From the NCBI GenBank assembly GCA_046291875.1, contig JBKBSF010000024.1, positions 7,825 to 71,824 on the forward strand: DNA of 64,000 nucleotides. The letters run 5' to 3'. The notes beneath the pieces are model-generated. The model was not told the DNA's origin. It did no database searches and saw nothing but the letters and a program-made list of their open reading frames with translations. Below are positions 51,688 to 61,265 of this stretch, piece after piece; positions within the stretch are counted from its first letter, which is position 1, and every line of letters starts with the position of its first letter. Made by a program: the position numbers and the translations under genes. This stretch comes from SKVR01 sp046291875. Lineage in GTDB: Bacteria; Bacteroidota; Bacteroidia; Bacteroidales; UBA7960.

Positions 51688-53649
51688 ATGAAACTTTCGG
51701 TAATTATTGTAAATTACAACGTTAAGTATTTTCTGGAGCAATGCCTCAAATCGGTTCTCAATGCCGGAAAAGATCTGGCTATGGAAGTTTTTGTTGTAGA
51801 CAACAACTCCGTTGATGGATCGGTGGAAATGGTAAGGCAAAAGTTTCCCGGCGTAAAACTCATTGCCAACAAAGAGAATGCAGGTTTCAGCAAAGCCAAC
51901 AACCAGGCCATTCATATTGCATCAGGAGAATACATCCTTTTACTCAATCCCGACACCGTTGTGGAAGACCAAACCTTCAGTCGGGTGGTTGATTTTATGG
52001 ATCATACCCCCGATGCGGGCGGGTTGGGAGTAAAGATGATTGATGGGCAGGGAGTGTTTCTTCCCGAATCCAAAAGAGGGTTGCCCACGCCTGCTGTGGC
52101 TTTTTTCAAGATCTTTGGATTGTCGTCGTTGTTTCCCAAAAGCAGGTTGTTTGGCCGCTATCATTTGGGTTTCCTCGACCCCAATGAGGTGCATTCGGTT
52201 GAAGTGCTCTCAGGAGCCTTTATGCTCATGCGGCGCTCTGTGCTTGAAAAAACCGGCTATCTTGATGAAACCTTTTTTATGTATGGCGAAGATATCGACC
52301 TCTCCTGGCGAATCATCCAGGCTGGTTACAAAAACTATTATTTCCCGCATACACGCATTATTCACTACAAAGGAGAAAGCACTAAAAAAAGCAGCATCAA
52401 TTATGTGTTTGTTTTTTACAATGCTATGATCATTTTTGCCAGGAAGCATTTTTCAGCAAAAAATGCCAGGGTATTCTCCTTTTTAATCAACCTGGCAATC
52501 TATTTCAGGGCTTCGCTGGCCATAGTAAATCGCTTTCTGAAACGAAGCATAGTGCCTTTGCTCGATGCTGCAATAATCTTTGCCGGATTTGCTTACATAA
52601 AGGAATACTGGGAAAGCAAAGTAATGGATTTCGATCAGAGCTATTATCCTCCGGAGTTTTTGTATTACTTCGTTCCGGCTTACATCCTGATCTGGCTTTT
52701 CACGGTGTATATCAGCGGTGGGTACGACAAGCCCCTTAAGCTCTTCCGTATAGTGCGGGGTATCGGACTGGGCACGGTTGTGATACTTGTAATTTATGCC
52801 CTGCTTCCCATTTCTATGAGGTTTTCAAGGGCACTCATATTGCTGGGTAGTCTGTGGGCTCTGGTAAGTATGGTGCTGACACGATTGAGCTGGAACCTGA
52901 TCCGCTACAAAAACCTGGCCCTGGGCTCAGAGATCAACAAACGGATTGCCATCATAGGCAACGGCGCTGAACCCGAACGAATTGCCATGATGCTCAGGCA
53001 AAGTGGCAGCAACGCATTCATTGGTTTTGTAAGTACAGAACCCCAAACTCCCCCCTCCGATGGATACCTGGGTACACTCTCGCAGTTGAACGAGATCATG
53101 GAAGTCTACAACATCAACGAATTGATTTTCTGTGCAGCCGAAATGAGTTCTGAGGCCATCATCTCGCATATGACCGGAATGAAGGGCAAAACCGTTACTT
53201 TCAAAATTGCTCCCCCCGAAAGCCTCTTTATCATTGGAAGTAACTCCATTGACACCTTTGGCGATTTGTTTACACTCGATGTAAACACCATTAACCAAAC
53301 GGCCAACAAACGCAACAAACGACTTTTCGATATACTGATTTGCGGGTGGGTTGTAGTTACATTTCCGCTGTTGGTATGGTTTGTAAAAAAACCTTCAGGG
53401 TTGCTGCCCAATTTGCTGGCCGTGATTCTTGGGCAGAAAACCTGGGTGGGATACAATCCGGTAGCCCCTTTGGTAAGACTGCCGGCGTTGAAGAGATCTG
53501 TTCTTAATCCCGCAGATGCTTTTCCGGGAAAAACCCTCGACCTCACAACCCTTTCTAATCTCAATACATTGTACGCCAAGGATTACAGGCTTGAGAACGA
53601 TTTCCAGATTCTTTGGAAGGGAATTCGCAATCTGGGCAGAAGATTGTAG
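51688..53649 (+). CDS. GT2 glycosyltransferase fused to a degenerate polyprenyl-phosphate sugar-transferase module
   Basis: 653 residues. At 1-240 is a GT2 domain (VIIVNYNVKYFLEQC, LNPDTVVEDQTF, YGEDIDLSWR), rhamnosyltransferase-like. At about 285-405 are membrane helices as in the N-terminus of WcaJ-type proteins. At about 425-545 is a Rossmann-like domain (RIAIIGNGAEPERIAMMLRQ). At 544-653 is the remnant of a bacterial sugar transferase: KRLFDI at 544, then after only 40 residues KTWVGY, where about 120 are normal. The part carrying the KFRxM and Asp-Glu catalytic region is missing, and the DELP motif reads GLLP. So the C-terminal module should be inactive as a phosphoglycosyl transferase. 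It is 16 bp after recR. Confidence 0.85.
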   Translation: MKLSVIIVNYNVKYFLEQCLKSVLNAGKDLAMEVFVVDNNSVDGSVEMVRQKFPGVKLIANKENAGFSKANNQAIHIASGEYILLLNPDTVVEDQTFSRVVDFMDHTPDAGGLGVKMIDGQGVFLPESKRGLPTPAVAFFKIFGLSSLFPKSRLFGRYHLGFLDPNEVHSVEVLSGAFMLMRRSVLEKTGYLDETFFMYGEDIDLSWRIIQAGYKNYYFPHTRIIHYKGESTKKSSINYVFVFYNAMIIFARKHFSAKNARVFSFLINLAIYFRASLAIVNRFLKRSIVPLLDAAIIFAGFAYIKEYWESKVMDFDQSYYPPEFLYYFVPAYILIWLFTVYISGGYDKPLKLFRIVRGIGLGTVVILVIYALLPISMRFSRALILLGSLWALVSMVLTRLSWNLIRYKNLALGSEINKRIAIIGNGAEPERIAMMLRQSGSNAFIGFVSTEPQTPPSDGYLGTLSQLNEIMEVYNINELIFCAAEMSSEAIISHMTGMKGKTVTFKIAPPESLFIIGSNSIDTFGDLFTLDVNTINQTANKRNKRLFDILICGWVVVTFPLLVWFVKKPSGLLPNLLAVILGQKTWVGYNPVAPLVRLPALKRSVLNPADAFPGKTLDLTTLSNLNTLYAKDYRLENDFQILWKGIRNLGRRL

Positions 53650-53961
53650 AAAGTAATAGTTGCCCATAACCCGGTTTTTAGCGTCCATCGTACATGCCTC
53701 CGGCCAGCAGTAAAACATATTTACAACCTGCATAAACCTTTTCAACCGGGGGTTGTTAGCATTTGCAACATTGCAAAGCAAGAAACCCTTGTTTGAGTTT
53801 GATTTTTTTAACCCCATGAGTTTTCCCGGGGTCTCCATATAAATTTATCAAAAGCTCATATTTTCAAGCCATGCTGCATAGCTCTTGAAAAATTATGTGT
53901 AATTTTGATCTGATACCAAAAGCAGTTACAACCCAAAAAGAACGAGCAAAACACAACGTAA
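53650..53961. other. Intergenic region before the E2 gene
   Basis: 312 bp. It has a -7 box at 53900-53907 and a few short GC-rich stems (ACCCC...GGGGT near 53811-53832). No gene or RNA is recognised. Confidence 0.45.
53900..53907 (+). promoter_or_regulatory. -7 box (TAATTTTG) for the E2 gene
   Basis: A perfect TAnnTTTG match 54 bases before the ATG at 53962. No TTG at standard -33 spacing. Confidence 0.4.
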
Positions 53962-55284
53962 ATGGCAAAATTTGAAATCGTAATGCCCAAACTGGGCGAG
54001 AGCATTGTGGAAGCTACTCTTACCAAATGGCTTAAGCAGGTGGGAGAACAAATATCGGAAGATGAAGCTATTGCTGAAATCGCCACGGATAAGGTAGATT
54101 CAGAGGTTCCTTCGCCGGTGGCGGGTATTATTGAGCAATTATTGTTTAAAGAAGGTGACGTGGTAGAAATTGGAAAACCCATTGCCGTAATTGCCCTGAA
54201 CGGAAAAGTTTCTTCAGACCCCAAATCCGGCGCACAGCAGCCGGTTTCTCAGAAGCAACCTTCCGAAGCACCCGTTCAGAAATCTGTTGAAGCACCCCAG
54301 GAGATTATCCTTGCGGAACCTCTGGGCCAAAGCGACTCTGGCCGCTTTTACTCACCCCTGGTAAGAAACATAGCCAAGGAGGAAGGTATCGGTATGGAAG
54401 AGCTTGAAAAGATTGCAGGAAGTGGCAAGGACAATCGCCTCACCAAGGACGACCTGATGAAATACCTCAGTACACGAGGTCAGGCAGCACAACGCCCTGC
54501 TGCCGTTTCGCACGGAGCTCAGGCACAATCAGCTGCAGTAAAACCTGTGCATTTGCCAGAAGCTAAAGCCGAAGCCGGTGACGAAGTGATTGAAATGAGC
54601 CGTATGCGTAAACTCATTGTGCAGCATATGGTTGCTTCAGAAGCCACCAGTGTACATGTTACTTCGGTAATCGAAATAGATGTTACCAACCTGGTTAGGT
54701 GGCGCGAAAAGAACAAAAAAGCCTTCGAGATGCGTGAAGGAGAAAAGCTGACCTTTACCCCTGTATTTGTGCATGCCGTTGCCCGCACGCTTAAGGAATT
54801 CCCCATGCTTAACTCCAGCGTCAGTGGCGAAAACATCATCCTGCGCAAAAACATCAACATAGGAATGGCTGCTGCCCTGCCCGATGGCAACCTCATAGTA
54901 CCTGTTATCAGAAACGCAGATCACAAGAGTTTGCTGGGCCTTGTAAAAGATGTGAACGATCTGGCCAACCGGGCCCGTAACAATAAATTGCAGCCCGACG
55001 AAATCCAGGGAGGTACCTTTACTCTTACTAACGTAGGATCTTTCGATACCATTTTTGCAACCCCCATTATCAATCAGCCTCAAGTTGCCATCCTGGCCAC
55101 CGGTGCCATTAAGAAGCGCCCTGTGGTGCTGGAAACCGAACATGGTGATACCATTGCCATTCGTAGCATGCTGTATCTTTCCATGTCTTACGATCATCGT
55201 ATTGTCGATGGCGCATTGGGAGGTATGGCCCTGCGGCGCATGGGCGAGTATCTGCAAAACTGGGATGTAAACACCCCCATTTAA
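53962..55284 (+). CDS. Dihydrolipoamide acyltransferase (E2) of a 2-oxo acid dehydrogenase complex
   Basis: 440 residues. The lipoyl domain at 1-78 has the lipoylated Lys44 in IATDKVDSE. An Ala/Pro/Gln-rich hinge leads to a peripheral-subunit-binding domain at about 131-170 (SPLVRNIAKEEGIG, RLTKDDLMKYL). A catalytic core to the end carries DHRIVDG (His412). It transfers the acyl group from lipoamide to CoA. The single lipoyl domain fits branched-chain or 2-oxoglutarate-type E2 as well as pyruvate. E1 and E3 genes are not in the window. A long hairpin follows. Confidence 0.9.
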   Translation: MAKFEIVMPKLGESIVEATLTKWLKQVGEQISEDEAIAEIATDKVDSEVPSPVAGIIEQLLFKEGDVVEIGKPIAVIALNGKVSSDPKSGAQQPVSQKQPSEAPVQKSVEAPQEIILAEPLGQSDSGRFYSPLVRNIAKEEGIGMEELEKIAGSGKDNRLTKDDLMKYLSTRGQAAQRPAAVSHGAQAQSAAVKPVHLPEAKAEAGDEVIEMSRMRKLIVQHMVASEATSVHVTSVIEIDVTNLVRWREKNKKAFEMREGEKLTFTPVFVHAVARTLKEFPMLNSSVSGENIILRKNINIGMAAALPDGNLIVPVIRNADHKSLLGLVKDVNDLANRARNNKLQPDEIQGGTFTLTNVGSFDTIFATPIINQPQVAILATGAIKKRPVVLETEHGDTIAIRSMLYLSMSYDHRIVDGALGGMALRRMGEYLQNWDVNTPI

Positions 55285-55308
55285 CGCCAATAATTTTGCA
55301 CCATTCAG

Positions 55309-55370
55309 AAGGTTGTCTCAGGGGCCCCAACAATCCGGAACATAATCCGGAAAGCCCTTAAGACAACCTT
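55309..55370 (+). terminator. Long hairpin after the E2 gene, possible terminator or IR element
   Basis: AAGGTTGTCTCAGGGGC (55309-55325) pairs with GCCCTTAAGACAACCTT (55354-55370) at 15 of 17 positions. The loop contains two copies of the palindrome TCCGGA. Only a TTTT run at the base supports termination. Its ends share AGGnTGTCTCA with the foldback element at 7214-7379. Confidence 0.6.
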
Positions 55371-55474
55371 TTGGTGTAATACATAGCACATCTGTCACTT
55401 TTACATTTAAAAATCTGGCGTTAATTGTCGGTAAACAATTCGTAAAAACAGAAGTCATTGCCGTGGATTTTTGT

Positions 55475-55482
55475 TACTTTCG
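55475..55482 (+). promoter_or_regulatory. -7-like box (TACTTTCG) for the exonuclease operon
   Basis: TACTTTCG (one mismatch to TAnnTTTG) lies 27 bases before the ATG at 55509. A TTG is 14 bases upstream, which is short. Confidence 0.35.
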
Positions 55483-55508
55483 CAATTCACACAAAAAGCA
55501 AAGCCTTC

Positions 55509-56336
55509 ATGCAACTGAATTTAAAGCGCCCCATAGCCTTCTTTGACATCGAAAGTACGGGTACCAATGTGGTAAAGGATCGTATTGTAGAAATATGCTT
55601 TTATAGGGTAATGCCCGATGGCACAACCGAAACCAGACTTCGGCGCATCAACCCCACCATTCCTATCCCCCCTGAAGTTACGGCCATACATGGCATCAGC
55701 AATGAAGATGTGACCAATGAACCCACCTTTAAACAAATTGCCAGATCGCTCAACGACTGGTTGAAGGATTGTGATCTGGCCGGATACAATTCCAACAAAT
55801 TTGATGTGCCCATGCTGATCGAAGAATTTCTGCGCTGCGACATCGACTTCAACCTCAAGAACCGAAATCTTGTTGATGTGCAGAATATTTTTCACAAGAT
55901 GGAACCCCGCACCCTGAAGGCCGCCTATAAGTTTTATTGCGGTAAAGAGCTGGTAGATGCGCATACTGCCGAAGCTGATACCAAAGCCACTTACGAGATC
56001 CTGATTTCGCAGATTGAGCGCTATCAGGATACCGAATATACCGACCAGGAGGGCAATGTGAGCAAACCCATACAGAACGATATGTCGGCCCTGTATTCCT
56101 TCTCCTACAACCACCGCAATGCAGACCTTGTGGGGCACATCGTTTTCAATGCCCACGGTAAGGAAACCTTCAACTTTGGAAAACACAAAGGGAAAACAGT
56201 TGAGGAGGTTTTCGAGAAAGAATCTCAGTATTACGATTGGATGATGAATGCCGACTTTCCTCTCTCTACCAAAAATGTGATCAGGGATATTCGCTTCAGA
56301 GCTCTGGAAAACAACAATATGATCATCAAAAAATAA
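55509..56336 (+). CDS. DEDD 3'-5' exonuclease (DnaQ/epsilon-like)
   Basis: 275 residues. Exonuclease motif I FFDIESTG (Asp and Glu), the Exo II region with NSNKFDVPMLIEEFL and motif III HTAEADTKATYEIL (His and Asp) give the full DnaQ-type active site. After about residue 185 comes a separate C-terminal part with FNFGKHKGKTVEEVF and YYDWMMNADFP, resembling the short domain often attached to such exonucleases. The start MQLNLKRP at 55509 is preferred over 55458 because the promoter-like box lies between them. The FAH hydrolase starts 15 bp after it. Confidence 0.87.
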   Translation: MQLNLKRPIAFFDIESTGTNVVKDRIVEICFYRVMPDGTTETRLRRINPTIPIPPEVTAIHGISNEDVTNEPTFKQIARSLNDWLKDCDLAGYNSNKFDVPMLIEEFLRCDIDFNLKNRNLVDVQNIFHKMEPRTLKAAYKFYCGKELVDAHTAEADTKATYEILISQIERYQDTEYTDQEGNVSKPIQNDMSALYSFSYNHRNADLVGHIVFNAHGKETFNFGKHKGKTVEEVFEKESQYYDWMMNADFPLSTKNVIRDIRFRALENNNMIIKK

Positions 56337-56351
56337 TTTTCACAGCTACCC

Positions 56352-56963
56352 ATGAAGATTATCTGCATTGGACGGAATTACGTTGAACATGCCCATGAAC
56401 TCAACAACCCCGTTCCCCTTCAGCCCGTCTTTTTTATGAAACCCGAAACAGCCCTCATAAGGGCAGGGCTACCGTTTTTCTACCCCGATTTTTCCCGGGA
56501 TGTGCATTATGAAGTGGAATTGGTGCTGCGCATCAACAAGGTTGGAAAACATATCCAGGAAAAATTTGCCCATACTTACTATAATGAAATTGGCATCGGG
56601 ATCGATTTTACTGCCCGCGATGTGCAGGAAAACTGCAAAAAAAAGGGATTACCCTGGGAAATAGCCAAAGCTTTCGATGGATCTGCCCCTGTAAGCAGTT
56701 TCCTCTCCAAAGAACAATTTCAGGATGTTTACGACATCAACTTTTCGCTAAAAAAAAACAACGAAGAAGTTCAAAAGGGAAACTCAGGAATGATGCTTTT
56801 CAATTTTGAGAAGATCATTGCTTATGTTTCACAGTTTGTTACACTCAAAATTGGCGATCTGATCTTTACTGGTACACCCGCCGGAGTGGGCCCGGTAGAG
56901 AAAAATGATCATCTGCAGGCCTTTATACAGGATAAAATGCTGTTGGATCTGATGATCAAATAG
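56352..56963 (+). CDS. Fumarylacetoacetate hydrolase-family protein
   Basis: 203 residues of the FAH fold: IGRNYVEHAHELNN, FYPDFSRDVHYEVELVLR (metal-binding Glu residues), GIGIDFTARDVQ and the closing GTPAGVGPV. Family members hydrolyse C-C bonds or decarboxylate oxaloacetate and related acylpyruvates; a housekeeping acylpyruvase/oxaloacetate decarboxylase role is likely. It shares an operon with the exonuclease, though no functional tie is evident. Confidence 0.88.
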   Translation: MKIICIGRNYVEHAHELNNPVPLQPVFFMKPETALIRAGLPFFYPDFSRDVHYEVELVLRINKVGKHIQEKFAHTYYNEIGIGIDFTARDVQENCKKKGLPWEIAKAFDGSAPVSSFLSKEQFQDVYDINFSLKKNNEEVQKGNSGMMLFNFEKIIAYVSQFVTLKIGDLIFTGTPAGVGPVEKNDHLQAFIQDKMLLDLMIK

Positions 56964-57159
56964 AAATGTGAAAAAATCAAAATAACACTGAGTTTGACCA
57001 ACGCCACTATTGCATATTTTTATACGCTCAAATGTACCAAACTGACCAATAGTTCTGCAAAATTTTTATTTTTGCCTTTTGCGAATAGCTGCCAGGGTAA
57101 TACTTTGTGCAAATCTTAAGAACAACCCAAACATACCTATATACTAAACAACGGGACCG

Positions 57160-59457
57160 ATGAATTACAGGAGCAACAGGGAGATCATTTTCAGATTTGT
57201 AATATCAGGTTTTTTACTGGGACTATTGTTCCCGCTGGCGGCAGTAATTGCCGAACTTTACGTAAAGGCATTACCTTTCTCCCTGGAAGGGTTCGAAGGA
57301 GTGTACCGTGAAAGCAGGGCGGTTTGGATTGTTAACTCTGCCCCTTTTGTGCTTGCTCTGATTGCCTACAGGATTGGTCGCAACTTTGCTGCTAAAACAA
57401 GGACCATTGAGGAAAACGCAAACATCCAGATCCGTAAGGCGGAAAAGATACTGGAGTTCACCGAAAAACTGGCTGAAGGACAAATAGATGTGCAATACAC
57501 CCTTGATCAGGACAAACTGGGCCAGGATAACATTGGGCAATCACTTATAAAGCTACGCGACTATCTGAAGCAAAGCAAAGAAGAAGAACAAAAAAGGCGT
57601 AAAGAAGAGCAACAGCAAAATTGGGTAACCGAGGGGCTCGCGCGTTTTGGAGAGATCCTGCGGCAAAACAACGACAATATCAATGAGCTTTCCTACAATA
57701 TCATCAGCAACCTTGTAGAGTATGTAAACGCCAAACAGGGAGGGGTTTTTGTGATCAACGACAACAACCCTGCCGATAAGCATTTCGAACTCACGGCCTG
57801 CTATGCCTACAGCCGCAAGAAATTCCTCGAAAAACGAATAGAATGGGAGGAAGGCACCATAGGAGCCTGCGCCCTGGAGATGCAGACCGTATTGCTTACC
57901 GATGTGCCCGATGAGCATGTTACCATTACTTCCGGATTGGGCGAAACCCGCCCTCGTTGCATTATTCTTGTGCCCTTAAAGGTAAACGATCAGGTTCATG
58001 GTGTTATCGAACTGGCATCATTAAGCGTTTTCGAGCCTTACCGGGTTAGCTTCCTGGAAAAACTGGCCGAAAGCATAGCATCGGTCTTTTCCAGTGTAAA
58101 GATCAACCTGCAAACCGCCCGCCTGCTGCGCGAATCGCAAGAACAGGGTAAAGCCCTCGCTTCGCAGGAAGACGAAATGCGCCGCAACATGGAAGAGCTC
58201 AGCTATGCCAAGGAAGAGGCTGCCAAACAGGGTGAATTGCTGGCAAACTTTACCAATGCCGTTAATCATACCCTTGTAAGGGCCGAATACAATACCCAGG
58301 GCATTTTGCTGTACGCCAACACCCGTTTTCTCAACAAGCTGGGTTATACCAGTAACAATGAAGTGGAAGGTAAGCACATTTCCATGTTCATCAACGAAAA
58401 GGATAAAGAGTGGTTTTTCAAGATTTGGGATAACTTGGCACGCGGAGGGAAGCACTTTGAGGGTGATATGAAGCATGTTACCAAACAGGGAAAAGATTTC
58501 TGGTCCATGGCTACCTATACTTGTGTGCGCAGCAACGATGGCAGCATTGAAAAGATACTCTTTCTTGGTATCGACATTACCGATCAGAAAAAACAAAACC
58601 TGGATTATGAATCCCAGATCGAAGCCCTCAACCGTAACAGCCTGAAAATTGAATTTGCCATAGATGGCACCATATTGGAGGCAAACAGTAAATTCCTTGA
58701 GCTAGCAGAATTGTCGCAATCTGAGATCCTTAACATGAGTGTATATAACTTCCAGGATCAGGGTAATGGCAGCAAATTTAAAGAGATATGGAAAAATATT
58801 CTCAAGGGTGTGGCCTACCAAACCCAGATTTCGCTGAAAACCGAAACCGGACGTGATGTTTGGATAGAAGGAACTTACAATGCCGTACGCGATATGTACG
58901 GGGAGGTTAGCAAAGTGATTTACCTGGCTTCGGATATAACCCAGAAAAAGCAGGTAGAACTGGAAAATGAACGTCAGACCCTTTTGCTCAAACAACAGGA
59001 AGAGCAATTGCTTAAACAACAGGAAGAGATCAAAAGGCAACACGAGGACTTTCGCGAGCAAACACAAAAACAGTTGCGCGAGATTGAAGCCGTAAAAGTG
59101 CGAAATGAGAAAACACTGGAAGGCGCATTGGATGCTATTGTTACCATTGATCACAAAGAAGAGATCGCTTTCTTCAATAAAGCGGCAGAAGAGCTTTGGG
59201 GAATGGATCGCAGCGAAGTTCTGGGCAAAAGCGTAAGAACCATTTTACCTCCCCCCTACAATACTGTGGATGAAGGGGCTGTAATTCAATTTCTAAGATC
59301 AGACAAGAACCACCTCAAGGGCACCCGTACAGAGGTAAATGTTATCAACAAGTCAGGAGAAGAAGTTCCTGTGCTGGTTACCCTTTCCGAAGCTCAAATC
59401 AATGAAGAATATACCTACACAGCGTTCATTCAAAATATATCGGTAGAACTTTTTTAA
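57160..59457 (+). CDS. GAF/PAS sensor protein without kinase or other output domain
   Basis: 765 residues. Two N-terminal membrane helices (about 11-33, 50-66) and a HAMP-like coiled segment lead to a GAF domain at about 165-320 (GGVFVINDNNPADKHFELTA). A coiled coil and three PAS domains follow (about 365-490, 500-605 and 660-760). A second coiled coil of repeated KQQEEQLLKQQEEIKRQ separates the last two PAS domains. There is no histidine kinase, GGDEF or phosphatase end. It could pass a signal by protein contact, possibly to the histidine kinase encoded 160 bp downstream. Confidence 0.85.
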   Translation: MNYRSNREIIFRFVISGFLLGLLFPLAAVIAELYVKALPFSLEGFEGVYRESRAVWIVNSAPFVLALIAYRIGRNFAAKTRTIEENANIQIRKAEKILEFTEKLAEGQIDVQYTLDQDKLGQDNIGQSLIKLRDYLKQSKEEEQKRRKEEQQQNWVTEGLARFGEILRQNNDNINELSYNIISNLVEYVNAKQGGVFVINDNNPADKHFELTACYAYSRKKFLEKRIEWEEGTIGACALEMQTVLLTDVPDEHVTITSGLGETRPRCIILVPLKVNDQVHGVIELASLSVFEPYRVSFLEKLAESIASVFSSVKINLQTARLLRESQEQGKALASQEDEMRRNMEELSYAKEEAAKQGELLANFTNAVNHTLVRAEYNTQGILLYANTRFLNKLGYTSNNEVEGKHISMFINEKDKEWFFKIWDNLARGGKHFEGDMKHVTKQGKDFWSMATYTCVRSNDGSIEKILFLGIDITDQKKQNLDYESQIEALNRNSLKIEFAIDGTILEANSKFLELAELSQSEILNMSVYNFQDQGNGSKFKEIWKNILKGVAYQTQISLKTETGRDVWIEGTYNAVRDMYGEVSKVIYLASDITQKKQVELENERQTLLLKQQEEQLLKQQEEIKRQHEDFREQTQKQLREIEAVKVRNEKTLEGALDAIVTIDHKEEIAFFNKAAEELWGMDRSEVLGKSVRTILPPPYNTVDEGAVIQFLRSDKNHLKGTRTEVNVINKSGEEVPVLVTLSEAQINEEYTYTAFIQNISVELF

Positions 59458-59620
59458 CTCTCTGCAAACATTTTCACTCTCTTTGCGGTTTTTCCACTGA
59501 TGGTTTTGCCGGACTATCAACACTGATCAAACCTCCTCGCAGAATTGAGCAGTGCTGTTTTTAAGGTTGCTTTTGTCGGGCAGAACTCTGTTATGGTTTC
59601 TTAGTTACTTATTTAACTGC

Positions 59621-61258
59621 ATGAGTTTTATGCAAGACAAATTACGAAAAGAAGCCGAAAAAATCATTCGCAAATTGCGCAATGTTGAGGCCATTGATAC
59701 ACAGGAGTTTGATAAAGTGGTGCATGAGTTGCAGGTGCATCAGATTGAGCTTGAATTGCAAAACGAAGAACTTCAGCGCACCAGCAACGAACTTGAAAAA
59801 TCCAGAAGACGTTTTTCTGACCTGTTCGAACACGCTCCTGTGGGCTACATGTTATTCGACGAAGATTTCAGGATACTGCATGTAAACTATTCGGCCACCT
59901 TCATGCTCAATTGCGAAAAAAGTAAGCTTGAAGGAAAAAAAATCACACAGTTTATTCATCCTGATTTTCAGGACGCTTTTTACTTGCATGCAAATAGTGT
60001 GCTTTCCACAGAAAACCTCCACACCGAGGAGATCAGGTTTAAGAAATCAGCTACACAATACTTCAATGCCCAGATCCAATCGGTAAAAGACATTGAGCCC
60101 GACACACGCAAAGGCCGGATCAGAATGGCCATTATGGATATCTCTGAACGCAAAGCCATTGAAAAGGATCTCAAACGTTTTCGTGCCGCCATTGACAGCT
60201 CTGCCGATAATATTTTCCTGATCAACCTTGCCACCAACCGGTTTATTGATGTAAATGAATCTGCTTGCCGCAAGCTGGGTTTTTCAAGGAAGGAGTTTCT
60301 GTGTATGAAACCAGAGCATATCAACCCAAAGTACACACACAATTTTATAAAAAGCCTGCTCATTGGCGAAAAAGGAAACCTGATCCGCGAAAGCCTCAAC
60401 ATGGAAACCCGTCACACCCTTAAGGAGGGTCAGGTGATTGATGTTGAAGTTTTTTTGAAATACATCCCTATCGAAGATGAGGAGGTAGTGGTGGCCGTTG
60501 CCCGAGATATCACTGAAAGAAAAAAGATACAAGAAAAACTGTCTGAATACGCACAGGAGCTTCAGGAACTCAATGCCAGCAAAGACAAGTTTCTGTCCAT
60601 CATCTCACACGACCTGAGAGGCCCTTTCCTGGGCATAAAAGGGTATACCCAGATGCTCATCGAGGACTATGATATGATGGGGCGAGAAGAGATAATGGAC
60701 TACCTCAACAACATCCATGAATCAACCCGTGATCTTTATACCCTGGTAGACAACCTGCTCAAATGGTCGAGACTGGAGCTGGGAAAGATGCCTTACGAGC
60801 CCATGTCGTTCAATCTGGCCACGGAGCTTGAACCATTGCTTAAACTTCTCTCCGGGGTTGCAGCCAAAAAAGAGATCAAAATTGAAAATGCGATCAGAAA
60901 AGACATTGCCCCTTTTGGCGACCGTCTTATGGTGGTATCGGTGGTTCAAAACCTGGTATCCAATGCCATAAAATTTACCCGCAAAGGCGGTAAGGTCAAG
61001 CTCAAAGCACAGGCTGCCAACGGCAAAGTAACCATTTGCGTTGAGGACAATGGTATTGGTATTCGTCCTGAAGTTATGGAAAAGCTCTTTACCCTGGATA
61101 AAAGCCATACCTCTAAAGGAACGGCAGGAGAAAAAGGTACTGGTTTCGGGTTGCTGATTGCCAAGGAAATGGTCTCAAAGATGGGTGGAGAAATCTGGGT
61201 TCAGAGTGAGCCCGACAAGGGGTCCGTTTTTTTCTTTACACTCAGCCATCAATCCTGA
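59621..61258 (+). CDS. PAS-domain sensor histidine kinase, no membrane segment
   Basis: 545 residues from 59621. The true start may be 59630. The frame is open from 59552, but the extra residues look untranslated. After a coiled N-terminus (VHELQVHQIELELQNEELQR) come two PAS domains, then the kinase. The H box is ISHDLRGPFLG. The N box is LVSNAIKFTR. G1 is VEDNGIGI and G2 is GEKGTGFGLL. It lacks any transmembrane helix and response-regulator domain, so it is a soluble kinase. The regulator it acts on is not in the window. The glycosylase gene follows after 7 bp. Confidence 0.88.
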   Translation: MSFMQDKLRKEAEKIIRKLRNVEAIDTQEFDKVVHELQVHQIELELQNEELQRTSNELEKSRRRFSDLFEHAPVGYMLFDEDFRILHVNYSATFMLNCEKSKLEGKKITQFIHPDFQDAFYLHANSVLSTENLHTEEIRFKKSATQYFNAQIQSVKDIEPDTRKGRIRMAIMDISERKAIEKDLKRFRAAIDSSADNIFLINLATNRFIDVNESACRKLGFSRKEFLCMKPEHINPKYTHNFIKSLLIGEKGNLIRESLNMETRHTLKEGQVIDVEVFLKYIPIEDEEVVVAVARDITERKKIQEKLSEYAQELQELNASKDKFLSIISHDLRGPFLGIKGYTQMLIEDYDMMGREEIMDYLNNIHESTRDLYTLVDNLLKWSRLELGKMPYEPMSFNLATELEPLLKLLSGVAAKKEIKIENAIRKDIAPFGDRLMVVSVVQNLVSNAIKFTRKGGKVKLKAQAANGKVTICVEDNGIGIRPEVMEKLFTLDKSHTSKGTAGEKGTGFGLLIAKEMVSKMGGEIWVQSEPDKGSVFFFTLSHQS

Positions 61259-61265
61259 TTTATCT

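Noticed and set aside
61158..61265. Upstream extension of the 3-methyladenine glycosylase
   Set aside because: It overlaps the end of the histidine kinase gene in another frame; the family N-terminus begins at 61266.
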